NCBI RefSeq assembly: GCF_013408985.1
Contig: NZ_JACBZT010000001.1
Coordinates: 1,736,001 to 1,800,000 of the forward strand
Direction of reading: 5' to 3'
Length of the DNA: 64,000 nt
Source of the DNA: Petropleomorpha daqingensis
Lineage (GTDB): Bacteria; Actinomycetota; Actinomycetes; Mycobacteriales; Geodermatophilaceae
Shown: piece after piece, positions 25,968-33,684 of the stretch
Numbering within the stretch: the first letter of the stretch is position 1
How the letters are laid out: each line of letters opens with the position of its first letter
The notes under the pieces: model-generated
Told to the model about the DNA's origin: nothing
Seen by the model: only the letters and a program-made list of their open reading frames with translations
Databases searched by the model: none
Translations under genes and position numbers: made by a program

Positions 25968-26447
25968 TCACTCGCGACGCGTCTCGCGGAGCCCCGCGCC
26001 CGGCCGCCACGACGTGATGACCAGCGCGTCCTTGGCCTCGCTGAGCGCGGTGAGCACCACCTGCTCGAGCTCGATGCGGAACAGCTCGAACGACGGCTCG
26101 CCCTCCGGGACCTCCGTCCCGCCGTCGAACCGGGCGAGCTCGGACCGGTCGGTGACCTCCACCGCCCGGCCGGCGAGCTTCGCGTCGGCGGCGAACGTGT
26201 CGGGGTCGTCGCTGCCGCTGTGCAGGGCCATGCGCGGGTCGCGGCGCAGGTCGGCGAACTTCACCGACCCGGTCATCCCGGCCAGCCACAGCTCGCCGTC
26301 GGCGAAGCGGGTCTCGATGCCGCTGACCCGGGGTGCGCCGTCCGTGCGCAGGGTCGCGAGGATCTTGTGCACGTGCGCGTCGAACGCCGCCTTCACGCGC
26401 GCGGCGAAGTCGGGTTCTTCCTTCTCGAGCTGGGAGAACGACGCCAT
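25968..26447 (-). CDS. Pyridoxamine 5'-phosphate oxidase-fold (FMN/F420-binding) protein
   Basis: A 159-residue split-barrel flavin or deazaflavin-binding protein. The N-terminal helix ARVKAAFDAHVHKILATLRT leads to GAPRVSGIETRFADGELWLA, the strand pair that binds FMN or F420, then ADLRRDPRMALHSGS. Actinobacterial members often use F420 or bind haem; the sequence does not decide which. It stands alone between the DUF1707 gene and a 17-nt-arm inverted repeat. Confidence 0.85.
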   Translation of the reverse strand: MASFSQLEKEEPDFAARVKAAFDAHVHKILATLRTDGAPRVSGIETRFADGELWLAGMTGSVKFADLRRDPRMALHSGSDDPDTFAADAKLAGRAVEVTDRSELARFDGGTEVPEGEPSFELFRIELEQVVLTALSEAKDALVITSWRPGAGLRETRRE

Positions 26448-26491
26448 GCGCGCGATCGTGCACCCGAACGCCGACGGTTCGGGCCCTCCGG

Positions 26492-26559
26492 CGAGTGAGC
26501 AGTTGCGGTCGTCCCGGACGGCGGGTCGGCGCGTGTCGCCGTCCGCAACTGCTCACTCG
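26492..26559. repeat. 17-nt inverted repeat with 34-nt loop
   Basis: The arms CGAGTGAGCAGTTGCGG (26492-26508) and CCGCAACTGCTCACTCG (26543-26559) are perfectly complementary. The element lies 6 nt beyond the acyl-CoA dehydrogenase stop and upstream of the PPOX gene on the same strand. It may be a terminator or mRNA 3' end structure; the long loop is unusual for a simple terminator. Confidence 0.7.
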
Positions 26560-26565
26560 ACCGCG

Positions 26566-27732
26566 TCAGGCCCTCGCCGGCACGGCCTTCCTGGTGCCGG
26601 CTTCCTTGGCGAGGTGGCGGCCGATGACCATCCGCTGGATCTGGTTGGTGCCCTCGAAGATCTGGAAGACCTTCGCCTCGCGCATGTAGCGCTCGGTGGG
26701 GTGGTCGCGGGTGTAGCCGGCGCCGCCGAGCACCTGGACGGCGTCGGTGGTCACCTTCATCGCCGCGTCGGTGGCGACCAGCTTGGCGATCGAGGCCTGC
26801 CGCGAGTACGGCTGGCCGGCGTCGCGGCGCCGGGCCGCGGCCAGGTAGGTGGCCCGCGCCGACTCGACGGCCGCCGCCATGTCGGCCAGCAGGAACTGCA
26901 GGCCCTGGTGCTCGGCGATGGGTCGCCCGAAGGCCTCCCGGTCGACGGCGTACTCGACGGCGACGTCGAGGGCCGCCTGGGCCAGGCCGACGGCGACCGC
27001 GCTCACCCCGAGCCGGCCGGAGTCCAGCGCCGAGAGGGCGATGTTCAGCCCGCGGCCCGGCTCACCGACCAGCCGGTCGCCCCGGATCGGGACGTCGTCC
27101 AGCCGGATCGCCGCGGTGTGCGAGGCGGTCAGCCCCATCTTCTCCTCGGGCTTGGCCGGCTCGAAGCCGGTCATGTCCGGGGTGAGGTGGAAGCAGGAGA
27201 TGCCCTCGGGGGTGCGCAGGAACGTCGAGTAGAAGTCGGCCTGCCCGCCGTGCGTCACCCAGGCCTTCTCGCCCCGGGCGATCCAGCCGCCGTCGGTGGG
27301 GGTCGCCGAGGCGCGCATCGCGGCAGGGTCGGAGCCGGCGTGCGCCTCCGACAGGCAGTAGGCCCCCAGCAGCTCGCCGCCGACCATCGCCGGCAGCAGG
27401 TCGCGGCGCTGCTCGTCGGTGCCGAAGTACGCGATCGGCGAGCAGGCGAGCGTGTGCACGCTGATGCCGAGCGCGATGCTGGCCCAGCGCATGGCCAGCT
27501 CCTCGAGCACCTGCAGGTAGACGGCGTAGGGCTGGCCGCCCCCGCCGGCCTCCTCCGCGAAGGGCAGGCCGAGCAGGCCGGCCTCGCCGAGGGTGCGGAA
27601 CACCTCGCGCGGGAAGCGTTCCTCCCGCTCGTACTGCGCCGCCCGGGGCGCGAGCTCGGCGTCGGCCAGCTCGCGGGTGAGCGCGATCAGGTCGCGCGCC
27701 TCGTCCGTCGGTAGTTCTCGCTCGACCTGCAC
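26566..27732 (-). CDS. Acyl-CoA dehydrogenase
   Basis: A 388-residue FAD enzyme oxidising acyl-CoA to enoyl-CoA. Start GTG 27732. Family signatures are CLSEAHAGSDPAAM (FAD and substrate loop), WVTHGGQADFY, GLTASHTAAIRLDDV, and the C-terminal QVLGGAGYTRDHPTERYMRE with EGTNQIQRMVIGRHL. The Glu in FEGTNQ is at the position of the catalytic base in short-chain enzymes. Substrate is not determined. It is divergent from a tetR gene with a palindromic operator between them. Confidence 0.93.
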   Translation of the reverse strand: MQVERELPTDEARDLIALTRELADAELAPRAAQYEREERFPREVFRTLGEAGLLGLPFAEEAGGGGQPYAVYLQVLEELAMRWASIALGISVHTLACSPIAYFGTDEQRRDLLPAMVGGELLGAYCLSEAHAGSDPAAMRASATPTDGGWIARGEKAWVTHGGQADFYSTFLRTPEGISCFHLTPDMTGFEPAKPEEKMGLTASHTAAIRLDDVPIRGDRLVGEPGRGLNIALSALDSGRLGVSAVAVGLAQAALDVAVEYAVDREAFGRPIAEHQGLQFLLADMAAAVESARATYLAAARRRDAGQPYSRQASIAKLVATDAAMKVTTDAVQVLGGAGYTRDHPTERYMREAKVFQIFEGTNQIQRMVIGRHLAKEAGTRKAVPARA

Positions 27733-27753
27733 GATGCCCCTCGCTCCCCGAAA

Positions 27754-27783
27754 ACAGTACTGAGGACGATACCGCAGTACTGT
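27754..27783. promoter_or_regulatory. TetR-type operator
   Basis: A perfect inverted repeat, ACAGTACTG (27754-27762) and CAGTACTGT (27775-27783), with a 12-nt spacer; each arm itself contains the palindrome AGTACT. It lies between divergent acyl-CoA dehydrogenase and tetR starts, as expected for an autoregulated TetR repressor controlling both. Confidence 0.75.
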
Positions 27784-27821
27784 CTTTAGTCCAGCCGTCA
27801 TGCTGGTGTCGAGGAGGTGCC

Positions 27822-28415
27822 ATGACCACGACCGTCGTGCCGTCCGACGAGGCCGGCATGACCCGCCGCCAGGCGCAGCTGCTCGACCAGCTCGAGGCGC
27901 TGTTCCTCGCCGAGGGTTTCGCCCGGTTCACCCTCGAGGACATCGCCCTCCGCCTGCACTGCTCGAAGAGCACCCTCTACACGCTGGCCGGCAGCAAGGA
28001 GCAGCTCGCGCTGCGGGTGGTCCGGCACTTCTTCCGGCAGGCCACCGAGGCGGTCGAGGCGGAGACCGCGCGGGAGACCGACCCGGCGCTGCGGGTGACC
28101 GCCTACCTCGCAGCGGTCGCCCGCGCGCTCGTCCCGGCGACCCCGGCGTTCCACCGTGACCTCGACGCATTCCCGCCCGGCCGCGCGGTCTACGAGCAGA
28201 ACACCGCCGCGGCCGCCGATCGGGTCCGCCAGCTGATCGACGAGGGCGTCGCCGCCGGTCACTTCCGCGCGGTGCACCCGGCGCTCATCGCCGACACGGT
28301 GACCACGCTGATGTTCCGCATCGGTCGCGGCGAGACCGCCCGTGCGACCGGCCTGGACGACGCCGCGGCCTACCGCGAGCTCGCCGCGCTCCTGCTGCAC
28401 GGGATCAGCCTGTGA
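27822..28415 (+). CDS. TetR family transcriptional regulator
   Basis: A 197-residue repressor. The DNA-binding helix-turn-helix is at about 19-65 (LEALFLAEGFARFTLEDIAL, then CSKSTLYTLAGSKEQL). The C-terminal ligand domain is helical and not assignable to a substrate. It is divergent from an acyl-CoA dehydrogenase, so an acyl-CoA or fatty acid inducer is plausible. Its stop overlaps the GNAT gene (GTGA), indicating coupled translation. Confidence 0.92.
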   Translation: MTTTVVPSDEAGMTRRQAQLLDQLEALFLAEGFARFTLEDIALRLHCSKSTLYTLAGSKEQLALRVVRHFFRQATEAVEAETARETDPALRVTAYLAAVARALVPATPAFHRDLDAFPPGRAVYEQNTAAAADRVRQLIDEGVAAGHFRAVHPALIADTVTTLMFRIGRGETARATGLDDAAAYRELAALLLHGISL

Positions 28416-28873
28416 CGCCGGAGGCCGTGGCCTGGGACGACGCCGACGTCCAGCGGCTCACCACCGACCAGCAGGCCGAGGTCCGGGCGCGCTACGACGG
28501 CAAGAACGAGCCGGGCACGCCGCCGTCCGCCTCCGACGTGAGCGTCGTCCTGCTGGTCCGGGACGAGGACGGGACGGCGCTCGGCTGCGGCGCCCTGCGC
28601 GCGCTCGGGGACGGCGTCGCCGAGGTCAAGCGGATGTACGTCGTCCCCTCCGCGCGCGGCCGGGGCGTCTCCAAGGCGGTGCTGCGCGGCCTGGAGGACG
28701 CCGCCCGCCGCAACGGGTGGACGACGCTGCGCCTGGAGACCGGGCCGCGCCAGCCCGAGGCGATCGGCCTCTACACCCGCGCCGGCTACCGGCCGATCGA
28801 GGCGTTCGGCGCCTACCGCGGCGACCCGGCGGCCACCGATTCGCTGTTCTTCGAGCGGGTCCTCGACCAGTAG
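28412..28873 (+). CDS. GNAT family N-acetyltransferase
   Basis: A 153-residue acetyl-CoA-dependent acyltransferase. Motif A (VKRMYVVPSARGRGVSKAVL) holds the Arg/Gly-x-Gly acetyl-CoA pyrophosphate loop, followed by the motif B region ETGPRQPEAIGLYTRAGYRP. The GTG start overlaps the tetR stop by 4 nt. The acceptor substrate is unknown. Confidence 0.9.
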   Translation: MTPEAVAWDDADVQRLTTDQQAEVRARYDGKNEPGTPPSASDVSVVLLVRDEDGTALGCGALRALGDGVAEVKRMYVVPSARGRGVSKAVLRGLEDAARRNGWTTLRLETGPRQPEAIGLYTRAGYRPIEAFGAYRGDPAATDSLFFERVLDQ

Positions 28874-28884
28874 CGTCGGCGCGC

Positions 28885-29487
28885 ATGTCGACCGGTCGGT
28901 TGGAGGCGTTCAGCGACGCCGTCATCGCCATCGCGATCACCGTGATGGTCCTCGAGCTGCCCAGACCGGAGGGCGTGACCTGGTCGGCGCTGCACGACGA
29001 CCTGCCGGTGCTGCTCGCCTACGTGCTCAGCTTCGCCTACCTGGGCATCTACTGGAACAACCACCACCACATGCTCCAGGCGACCGACCGGGTGACCGGC
29101 GGCATCCTCTGGGCCAACCTGCACCTGCTGTTCTGGCTGTCGCTGATCCCGTTCACCACGTCCTGGCTGGGGGAGAACCACCTGGCCGCGGTGCCGGCGG
29201 CCGCGTACGGGATCGTCCTGCTGGCCGCCGCGCTGGCGTACTACCTGCTGCAGACGCTCATCGTCCGCGACCAGGGGGAGGGGTCCCTCGTCCGGACGGC
29301 GGTCGGCCGGGACCTGAAGGGCAAGCTCTCGCCGGTCCTGTACCTGGTGGGCATCGGGCTCTCGTACGTCTCGGCCACGCTGGGCGTCCTCGTGTACGCT
29401 GCCGCGGCCCTGATCTGGCTCGTGCCCGACCGGCGGATCGAGCGCACCGTGCAGCACCGGGCGGACGGCGACCGAGCCGTGTCGTAG
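28885..29487 (+). CDS. TMEM175-family potassium channel (DUF1211)
   Basis: A 200-residue membrane protein with about six helices. The first carries RLEAFSDAVIAIAITVMVLE, containing the FSD signature of TMEM175/DUF1211 proteins, and WNNHHHMLQATDRVTGGILW is the following conserved loop. Bacterial TMEM175 proteins form tetrameric K+-permeable channels. The ATG is 12 nt after the GNAT stop. Confidence 0.9.
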   Translation: MSTGRLEAFSDAVIAIAITVMVLELPRPEGVTWSALHDDLPVLLAYVLSFAYLGIYWNNHHHMLQATDRVTGGILWANLHLLFWLSLIPFTTSWLGENHLAAVPAAAYGIVLLAAALAYYLLQTLIVRDQGEGSLVRTAVGRDLKGKLSPVLYLVGIGLSYVSATLGVLVYAAAALIWLVPDRRIERTVQHRADGDRAVS

Positions 29488-29528
29488 GGATCGGGCAGAC
29501 TGCGCGTCCCGAGACGCAGGAGGTCGGC

Positions 29529-29924
29529 ATGCCGCAGGTGGAGGTCCCGTTCGAGGTCACCGGCTGGGAGCCGGCGCCGCTGGAGCTCGGCGAGCCGGGG
29601 GCCGTGACCTTCGGCCGGGTCGGGCTGCGCAAGACGTTCTCCGGACCCCTGACCGGCACCAGCGTGGTGTCCATGACCAGCGCAGCCGTCGGGGAGGCAC
29701 CGGTCGGGTACGTCGCCGTCGAGCTGGTCACCGGCACGCTCGAGGGCCGCACCGGTTCGTTCGTCCTCCAGCACACCGGCGTCGTCGACGACGGCGCCCC
29801 GCCGCCGAGCGGCGTCGTCCTGCCCGGCACGGGGACCGGTGAGCTCGAAGGCCTCCGCGGCACGATGACCATCGCGCACGGCGAGTCGGGGGCGGTGCTG
29901 ACCCTCGACTACGACCTGCCCTGA
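29529..29924 (+). CDS. DUF3224 family protein
   Basis: A 131-residue cytosolic beta-barrel-type protein. The conserved pieces are KTFSGPLTGTSVVSM, GYVAVELVTGTLEGRTGSFV and LQHTGVV, then the closing GTGTGELEGLRGTMTIAHGE. It matches the DUF3224 (allene oxide cyclase barrel-like) family, whose function is unknown. Confidence 0.87.
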   Translation: MPQVEVPFEVTGWEPAPLELGEPGAVTFGRVGLRKTFSGPLTGTSVVSMTSAAVGEAPVGYVAVELVTGTLEGRTGSFVLQHTGVVDDGAPPPSGVVLPGTGTGELEGLRGTMTIAHGESGAVLTLDYDLP

Positions 29925-29935
29925 TCTGTGGTGAG

Positions 29936-30886
29936 GTGAGCCCCGTGTCGATCTCCCCTCGGACCTCCCCCGAGTGGCCGGTCACCGAGCCGGCCGAGGC
30001 CCGCATGCTCTGCGGCGACGACGTGCGCCTCGACGTCGACCTGCGCGGCGGCGGCCTGCGCCGGCTCGTCGTCGGCGGCTGGCACGTGCTCGACGGCTAC
30101 CCGTCCGGCACGATCCCGCACGGCCGCCGCGGCCACCTGCTGCTGCCCTGGCCCAACCGGCTGCGCGACGGCCGGTGGGAGTGGGACGGCGAGCAGCACC
30201 AGCTGGAGATCTCCTCGCCCGAGCGGCCGGTGGCCATCCACGGCCTGGTGTCGTGGCAGCCGTGGACGATCCTCGAGCGCACCGAGGGGGTGCTGTCGGT
30301 GGGCACGGTCGTCGAGCCGCGCCCGGGCTACCCGTTCCGCCTGGTCGCCGCGCTCGACTACGCCCTGTCGGCCGACCGGCTCGACGTCACGCTGCGGGTG
30401 GGCAACGCCGGGCACTCGCCCGCGCCGTTCGGCGCCGGCATGCACCCGTACCTGTCCGTCGGCGCCACCGAGGACGGCGGTCTGGCCGAGGCAGAGCTGA
30501 CCCTGCCCGCCCGCACGCTGATGGTCGTGGGCGAGGACGGTCTGCCCACCGGCGAGACGCGGGACTTCGACGGCGCCGTCGGCCGGATCGGCGAGCGCCG
30601 CTTCGACGACCCGCTCACCGACCTGGTCCGGGACGACGACGGCTGGGCGCACGTCGAGCTGCGCGGCTCCGCCGGAGCGCTGCGGCTCTCGGTCGACCGG
30701 AACTGGCCGTGGCTGCAGGCCTACAGCGGCGACACGCTGCCCGCCGGCGAGCGCCGTCGCAGCCTCGCGGTCGAGCCGATGACCTGCCCGCCGAACGCCC
30801 TGGCCGACAAGGTGGACCTCGTCGTCCTCGAGCCCGGCCGGCAGTGGCAGGGCAGCTGGTCGCTGGCCTGGACGCCGGCCGGCTGA
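29936..30886 (+). CDS. Aldose 1-epimerase family protein
   Basis: A protein of up to 316 residues of the galactose mutarotase fold, interconverting alpha and beta anomers of sugars. It shows GGGLRRLVVGGWHVLDGYPS, LLPWPNRLRDGRWEWDGEQH, AIHGLVSWQPW (catalytic His) and FGAGMHPYLSVG (second His), with the late Glu in AVEPMTCPPNAL. An alternative GTG start at 29945 is closer to the GAGGTGAG ribosome site. It lies upstream of the MOSC gene by 1 nt. Confidence 0.88.
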   Translation: MSPVSISPRTSPEWPVTEPAEARMLCGDDVRLDVDLRGGGLRRLVVGGWHVLDGYPSGTIPHGRRGHLLLPWPNRLRDGRWEWDGEQHQLEISSPERPVAIHGLVSWQPWTILERTEGVLSVGTVVEPRPGYPFRLVAALDYALSADRLDVTLRVGNAGHSPAPFGAGMHPYLSVGATEDGGLAEAELTLPARTLMVVGEDGLPTGETRDFDGAVGRIGERRFDDPLTDLVRDDDGWAHVELRGSAGALRLSVDRNWPWLQAYSGDTLPAGERRRSLAVEPMTCPPNALADKVDLVVLEPGRQWQGSWSLAWTPAG

Positions 30887-30887
30887 C

Positions 30888-31598
30888 GTGCGCGTCACCG
30901 AGCTCTGGCGCTACCCGGTCAAATCCCTGCAGGGGGAACGGCTCCGGACGGCGGAGCTCGGGCCGCTCGGCGTCGCCGGCGACCGGCAGTGGGCGCTGTT
31001 CGACCTCGAGACCGGCTTCGGCCTGACCGCCCGCCGGGTGCCCGACCTGCTGTTCGCCGCGGCGCGCATCCGGGACGGCGCGGTCGAGGTCGTCCTGCCC
31101 GACGGCACGGCCACCACCGACGACGCCGTCCTGTCGGACTGGGCGGGCCGGCGGATCGCGCTGCGCCCGGCCACCGACGCCGCGCCGCGGTACGAGAACC
31201 TCGACGACGCCTTCGACGAGTCGAGCCCGTGGCACGCCTGGGAGGGCGCGAGCGGGGCGTTGCACGACAACCCCGACTTCCGGGTGACGCTGGTGTCCAC
31301 CGGCACGCTGGGCACGTGGGACCGCCGGCGGTTCCGGGCCAACGTCGTCCTGGACGGCGAGGGGGAGGACGCGCTGGCGGGTACCCGGCAGCAGCTGGGC
31401 ACCGCGGTCCTCGACCTGGTCGAACCGGTGCCGCGCTGCGTGATGGTCACCCGCCCGCAGCCCGGCGGGATCGGCCGCGACAACGGCGTCCTGAAGACCA
31501 TCCACCGCGAGCGGGACGGCCTGCTCGCCGTCGGCGCCGGCGTGCTGCGGCCGGGCACGGTGGCGGTCGGCGACGAGCTGCAGCCGGTGGTGGACTGA
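30888..31598 (+). CDS. MOSC domain-containing protein
   Basis: A 236-residue protein with an N-terminal MOSC beta-barrel domain (VTELWRYPVKSLQGERLRTA, GVAGDRQWALFDLETG) and the MOSC domain proper (DGEGEDALAGTRQQLG, VPRCVMVTRPQ with the conserved Cys). MOSC proteins resemble the C-terminus of molybdenum cofactor sulfurase and often act as molybdenum-dependent reductase components (YiiM/MARC type). The stop overlaps the S4 gene by one base. Confidence 0.88.
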   Translation: MRVTELWRYPVKSLQGERLRTAELGPLGVAGDRQWALFDLETGFGLTARRVPDLLFAAARIRDGAVEVVLPDGTATTDDAVLSDWAGRRIALRPATDAAPRYENLDDAFDESSPWHAWEGASGALHDNPDFRVTLVSTGTLGTWDRRRFRANVVLDGEGEDALAGTRQQLGTAVLDLVEPVPRCVMVTRPQPGGIGRDNGVLKTIHRERDGLLAVGAGVLRPGTVAVGDELQPVVD

Positions 31599-31819
31599 TG
31601 CGCACGGTCTCGCTGCGCCCGGGGGAGGAGAGCATCCGGCTCGGGCAGCTGCTCAAGCTGGTCGACGCCGTCCCGACCGGTGCCCAGGTCAAGGACGTGC
31701 TGCTGACAGGCGCCGTGCGGGTGAACGGCGAGCCCGAGGAGCGCCGCGGGCGGCAGCTGCGCGGCGGCGACGTGGTGTCGATCGAGGGGATGGAGGACGT
31801 CCGGATCGACCTCGGCTGA
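31598..31819 (+). CDS. RNA-binding S4 domain protein
   Basis: A 73-residue protein of the YbcJ/S4 type: LGQLLKLVDAVPTGAQVKDV, then LLTGAVRVNGEPEERRGRQL and GDVVSIEG form the alpha-L RNA-binding motif. The ATG overlaps the MOSC stop (TGATG), suggesting coupled translation. RNA target unknown. Confidence 0.85.
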   Translation: MRTVSLRPGEESIRLGQLLKLVDAVPTGAQVKDVLLTGAVRVNGEPEERRGRQLRGGDVVSIEGMEDVRIDLG

Positions 31820-31888
31820 CCGGTGGACGGCGCCGGGGTCTGGCGCTTGTATGAGGAGATTCCGACGCCGCTGTCGAGGGGGATCTCC

Positions 31889-33550
31889 ATGACCACGTAC
31901 GACGACCGACCCTGGCTGGCCCTCTACACCTCCGACCAGACCCCTGACGTCGCCGTGGAGTTCGACGACGCCCTCGCGATGGTCCGCGCCACGTTCGCCG
32001 CCCGGCCGGACGACGCGGCGATCAAGTACTTCGACGGCGTCCTCACGTGGCGCCAGCTCGACGAGCAGTCCACCGCGCTGGCCGCGGGGCTGCGGGAGCA
32101 CGGGTTCGAGCGCGGTGACCGCTTGGCGGTCTACCTGCAGAACGTCCCGCAGTTCGTGATCGCCATGGTCGCCACCTGGAAGGCCGGCGGGATCATGGTC
32201 TCGATCAACCCGATGAACCGGGAGCGGGAACTCGCCTACCAGCTCGAGGACTCCGGCGCGAAGGTGCTGCTCTGCCTCGAGTCGCTGTACGACTCGGTCG
32301 CGCGCAAGGTCGTCCCCGACACCGACGTCACCCTGGTGCTGACCACCTCGGAGCTCGAGTACCAGAACCGGCACGACTCGCGGCTGTTCGGGTCGGTCTC
32401 CCGGCAGCGCTCCGACGGCACCACGGACCTGGTCGAGCTGATCGAGGCACACCTCGGCGAGTCGGTGCCCGACGTCTCCTACGGGGTGGACGACGTCGCG
32501 TTCCTGACCTACACGTCCGGGACGACGGGCGTGCCCAAGGGCGCGATGAACACCCACGGCAACGTCTGCTTCACCGCGCAGGTCTACCGGGACTACGCCG
32601 GCGTCGGCAGGGACGGCTCGGTGCTCGGCGTCGCACCGCTGTTCCACATCACCGGCCTGATCGGGCACATCGGCGTCTGCCTGCTGTCGGGCTCCTCGCT
32701 CGTGCTGGCCTACCGCTTCGAGCCGCAGGTCGTGCTCGACGCGATCCGCGAGCACCGGCCGACGTTCACCATCGGCGCGATCACCGTGTTCATCGCGCTG
32801 ATGAACGCTCCGGGCTTCGCCCGGGAGGACTTCGAGTCGTTCGAGTGGATCTACTCGGGCGGCGCGGCGATCGCGCCGTCCGTCGCCGAGGCGTTCGAGA
32901 AGGCGACCGGCCTGCCCATCCACAACGCCTACGGCCTTACCGAGACGACCTCGCCGATGACGCTCACCCCCCGCGGCGTCGCCTCGCCGGTCGACCAGAC
33001 CTCGGGCGCCTTCTCCGTCGGCTGCCCGGTCAACAACACCGTCGTCCGGATCCTCGGCGAGGACGGCGAGCCGGTGCCGCTGGGCGAGGTCGGCGAGATC
33101 TGCGCGAAGGGGCCGCAGGTCGTGCTCGGCTACTGGGGCAAGGAGAAGGAGACCGAGGAGGCGCTGCCGGGTCGCGAGCTGCGCTCCGGCGACGTCGGGT
33201 TCATGAGCCCCGAGGGCTGGATCTTCATCGTCGACCGCAAGAAGGACATGATCAACGCGGCCGGCTACAAGGTGTGGCCCCGGGAGGTGGAGGACGTCCT
33301 CTACGGGCACCCGGCGGTGCGCGAGGCCGCGGTCGTGGGCGTTCCCGACGAGTACCGCGGGGAGACGGTGAAGGCGTTCGTGTCGCTCAAGCCGGGAAGC
33401 CAGGCCACGCCCGAGGAGCTCATCGCGTTCTGCAAGGAGCGGATGGCGGCCTACAAGTACCCGCGCTCGATCGAGCTGGTCGGCGAGCTGCCGAAGACGG
33501 TGACGGGCAAGATCCTGCGGAGGGAGCTGCGCGAGCCCGCCGGCAGCTGA
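31889..33550 (+). CDS. Long-chain fatty-acid-CoA ligase (class I adenylate-forming)
   Basis: A 553-residue acyl-adenylating enzyme. Core motifs: A3 YTSGTTGVPKGAM (ATP phosphate loop), A5 NAYGLTETTSPM, A7/A8 around SGDVGFMSPEGWIFIVDRKK and DMINAAGYKVWPREVEDVL, and A10 PKTVTGKILRREL with the catalytic Lys. The ATG at 31889 follows GAGGGGG. Chain-length preference cannot be read from sequence. An 82-bp palindromic element begins 24 nt after its stop. Confidence 0.92.
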   Translation: MTTYDDRPWLALYTSDQTPDVAVEFDDALAMVRATFAARPDDAAIKYFDGVLTWRQLDEQSTALAAGLREHGFERGDRLAVYLQNVPQFVIAMVATWKAGGIMVSINPMNRERELAYQLEDSGAKVLLCLESLYDSVARKVVPDTDVTLVLTTSELEYQNRHDSRLFGSVSRQRSDGTTDLVELIEAHLGESVPDVSYGVDDVAFLTYTSGTTGVPKGAMNTHGNVCFTAQVYRDYAGVGRDGSVLGVAPLFHITGLIGHIGVCLLSGSSLVLAYRFEPQVVLDAIREHRPTFTIGAITVFIALMNAPGFAREDFESFEWIYSGGAAIAPSVAEAFEKATGLPIHNAYGLTETTSPMTLTPRGVASPVDQTSGAFSVGCPVNNTVVRILGEDGEPVPLGEVGEICAKGPQVVLGYWGKEKETEEALPGRELRSGDVGFMSPEGWIFIVDRKKDMINAAGYKVWPREVEDVLYGHPAVREAAVVGVPDEYRGETVKAFVSLKPGSQATPEELIAFCKERMAAYKYPRSIELVGELPKTVTGKILRRELREPAGS

Positions 33551-33551
33551 G

Positions 33552-33565
33552 GTTCCACGTGGAAC
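33552..33565. promoter_or_regulatory. parS-like palindrome (candidate ParB site)
   Basis: GTTCCACGTGGAAC is a perfect 14-nt palindrome. It differs from the ParB-binding core GTTTCACGTGAAAC at two symmetric positions. It sits just after the acyl-CoA ligase stop in a window that also contains gyrA, so within the origin-proximal zone where parS sites cluster. Only one copy was found here. Confidence 0.5.
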
Positions 33566-33574
33566 GGCAGCCGG

Positions 33575-33656
33575 TGATCAGGTTCCCTGATCACCGGCTG
33601 TCCTACCTCACCAGCATTGGTGCGGGAGGACAGCGTTTGATCAGGTGACCTGATCC
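33575..33656 (+). repeat. 82-bp composite palindromic element, copy A
   Basis: Three stem-loops in a row: TGATCAGG-ttc-CCTGATCA, a central CTGTCC...CACCA-gcat-TGGTG...GGACAG hairpin, and TGATCAGGTGACCTGATC. Spacers are ccgg and cgtt. The reverse complement of 40185-40266 matches at 72 of 82 positions with the same spacers. The left hairpin extends outward to 15-nt arms (33568-33582 and 33586-33600). It lies between the acyl-CoA ligase and RNB genes. Confidence 0.85.
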
Positions 33657-33684
33657 ACGCCAGGACGACAGGAGGACGACACCG

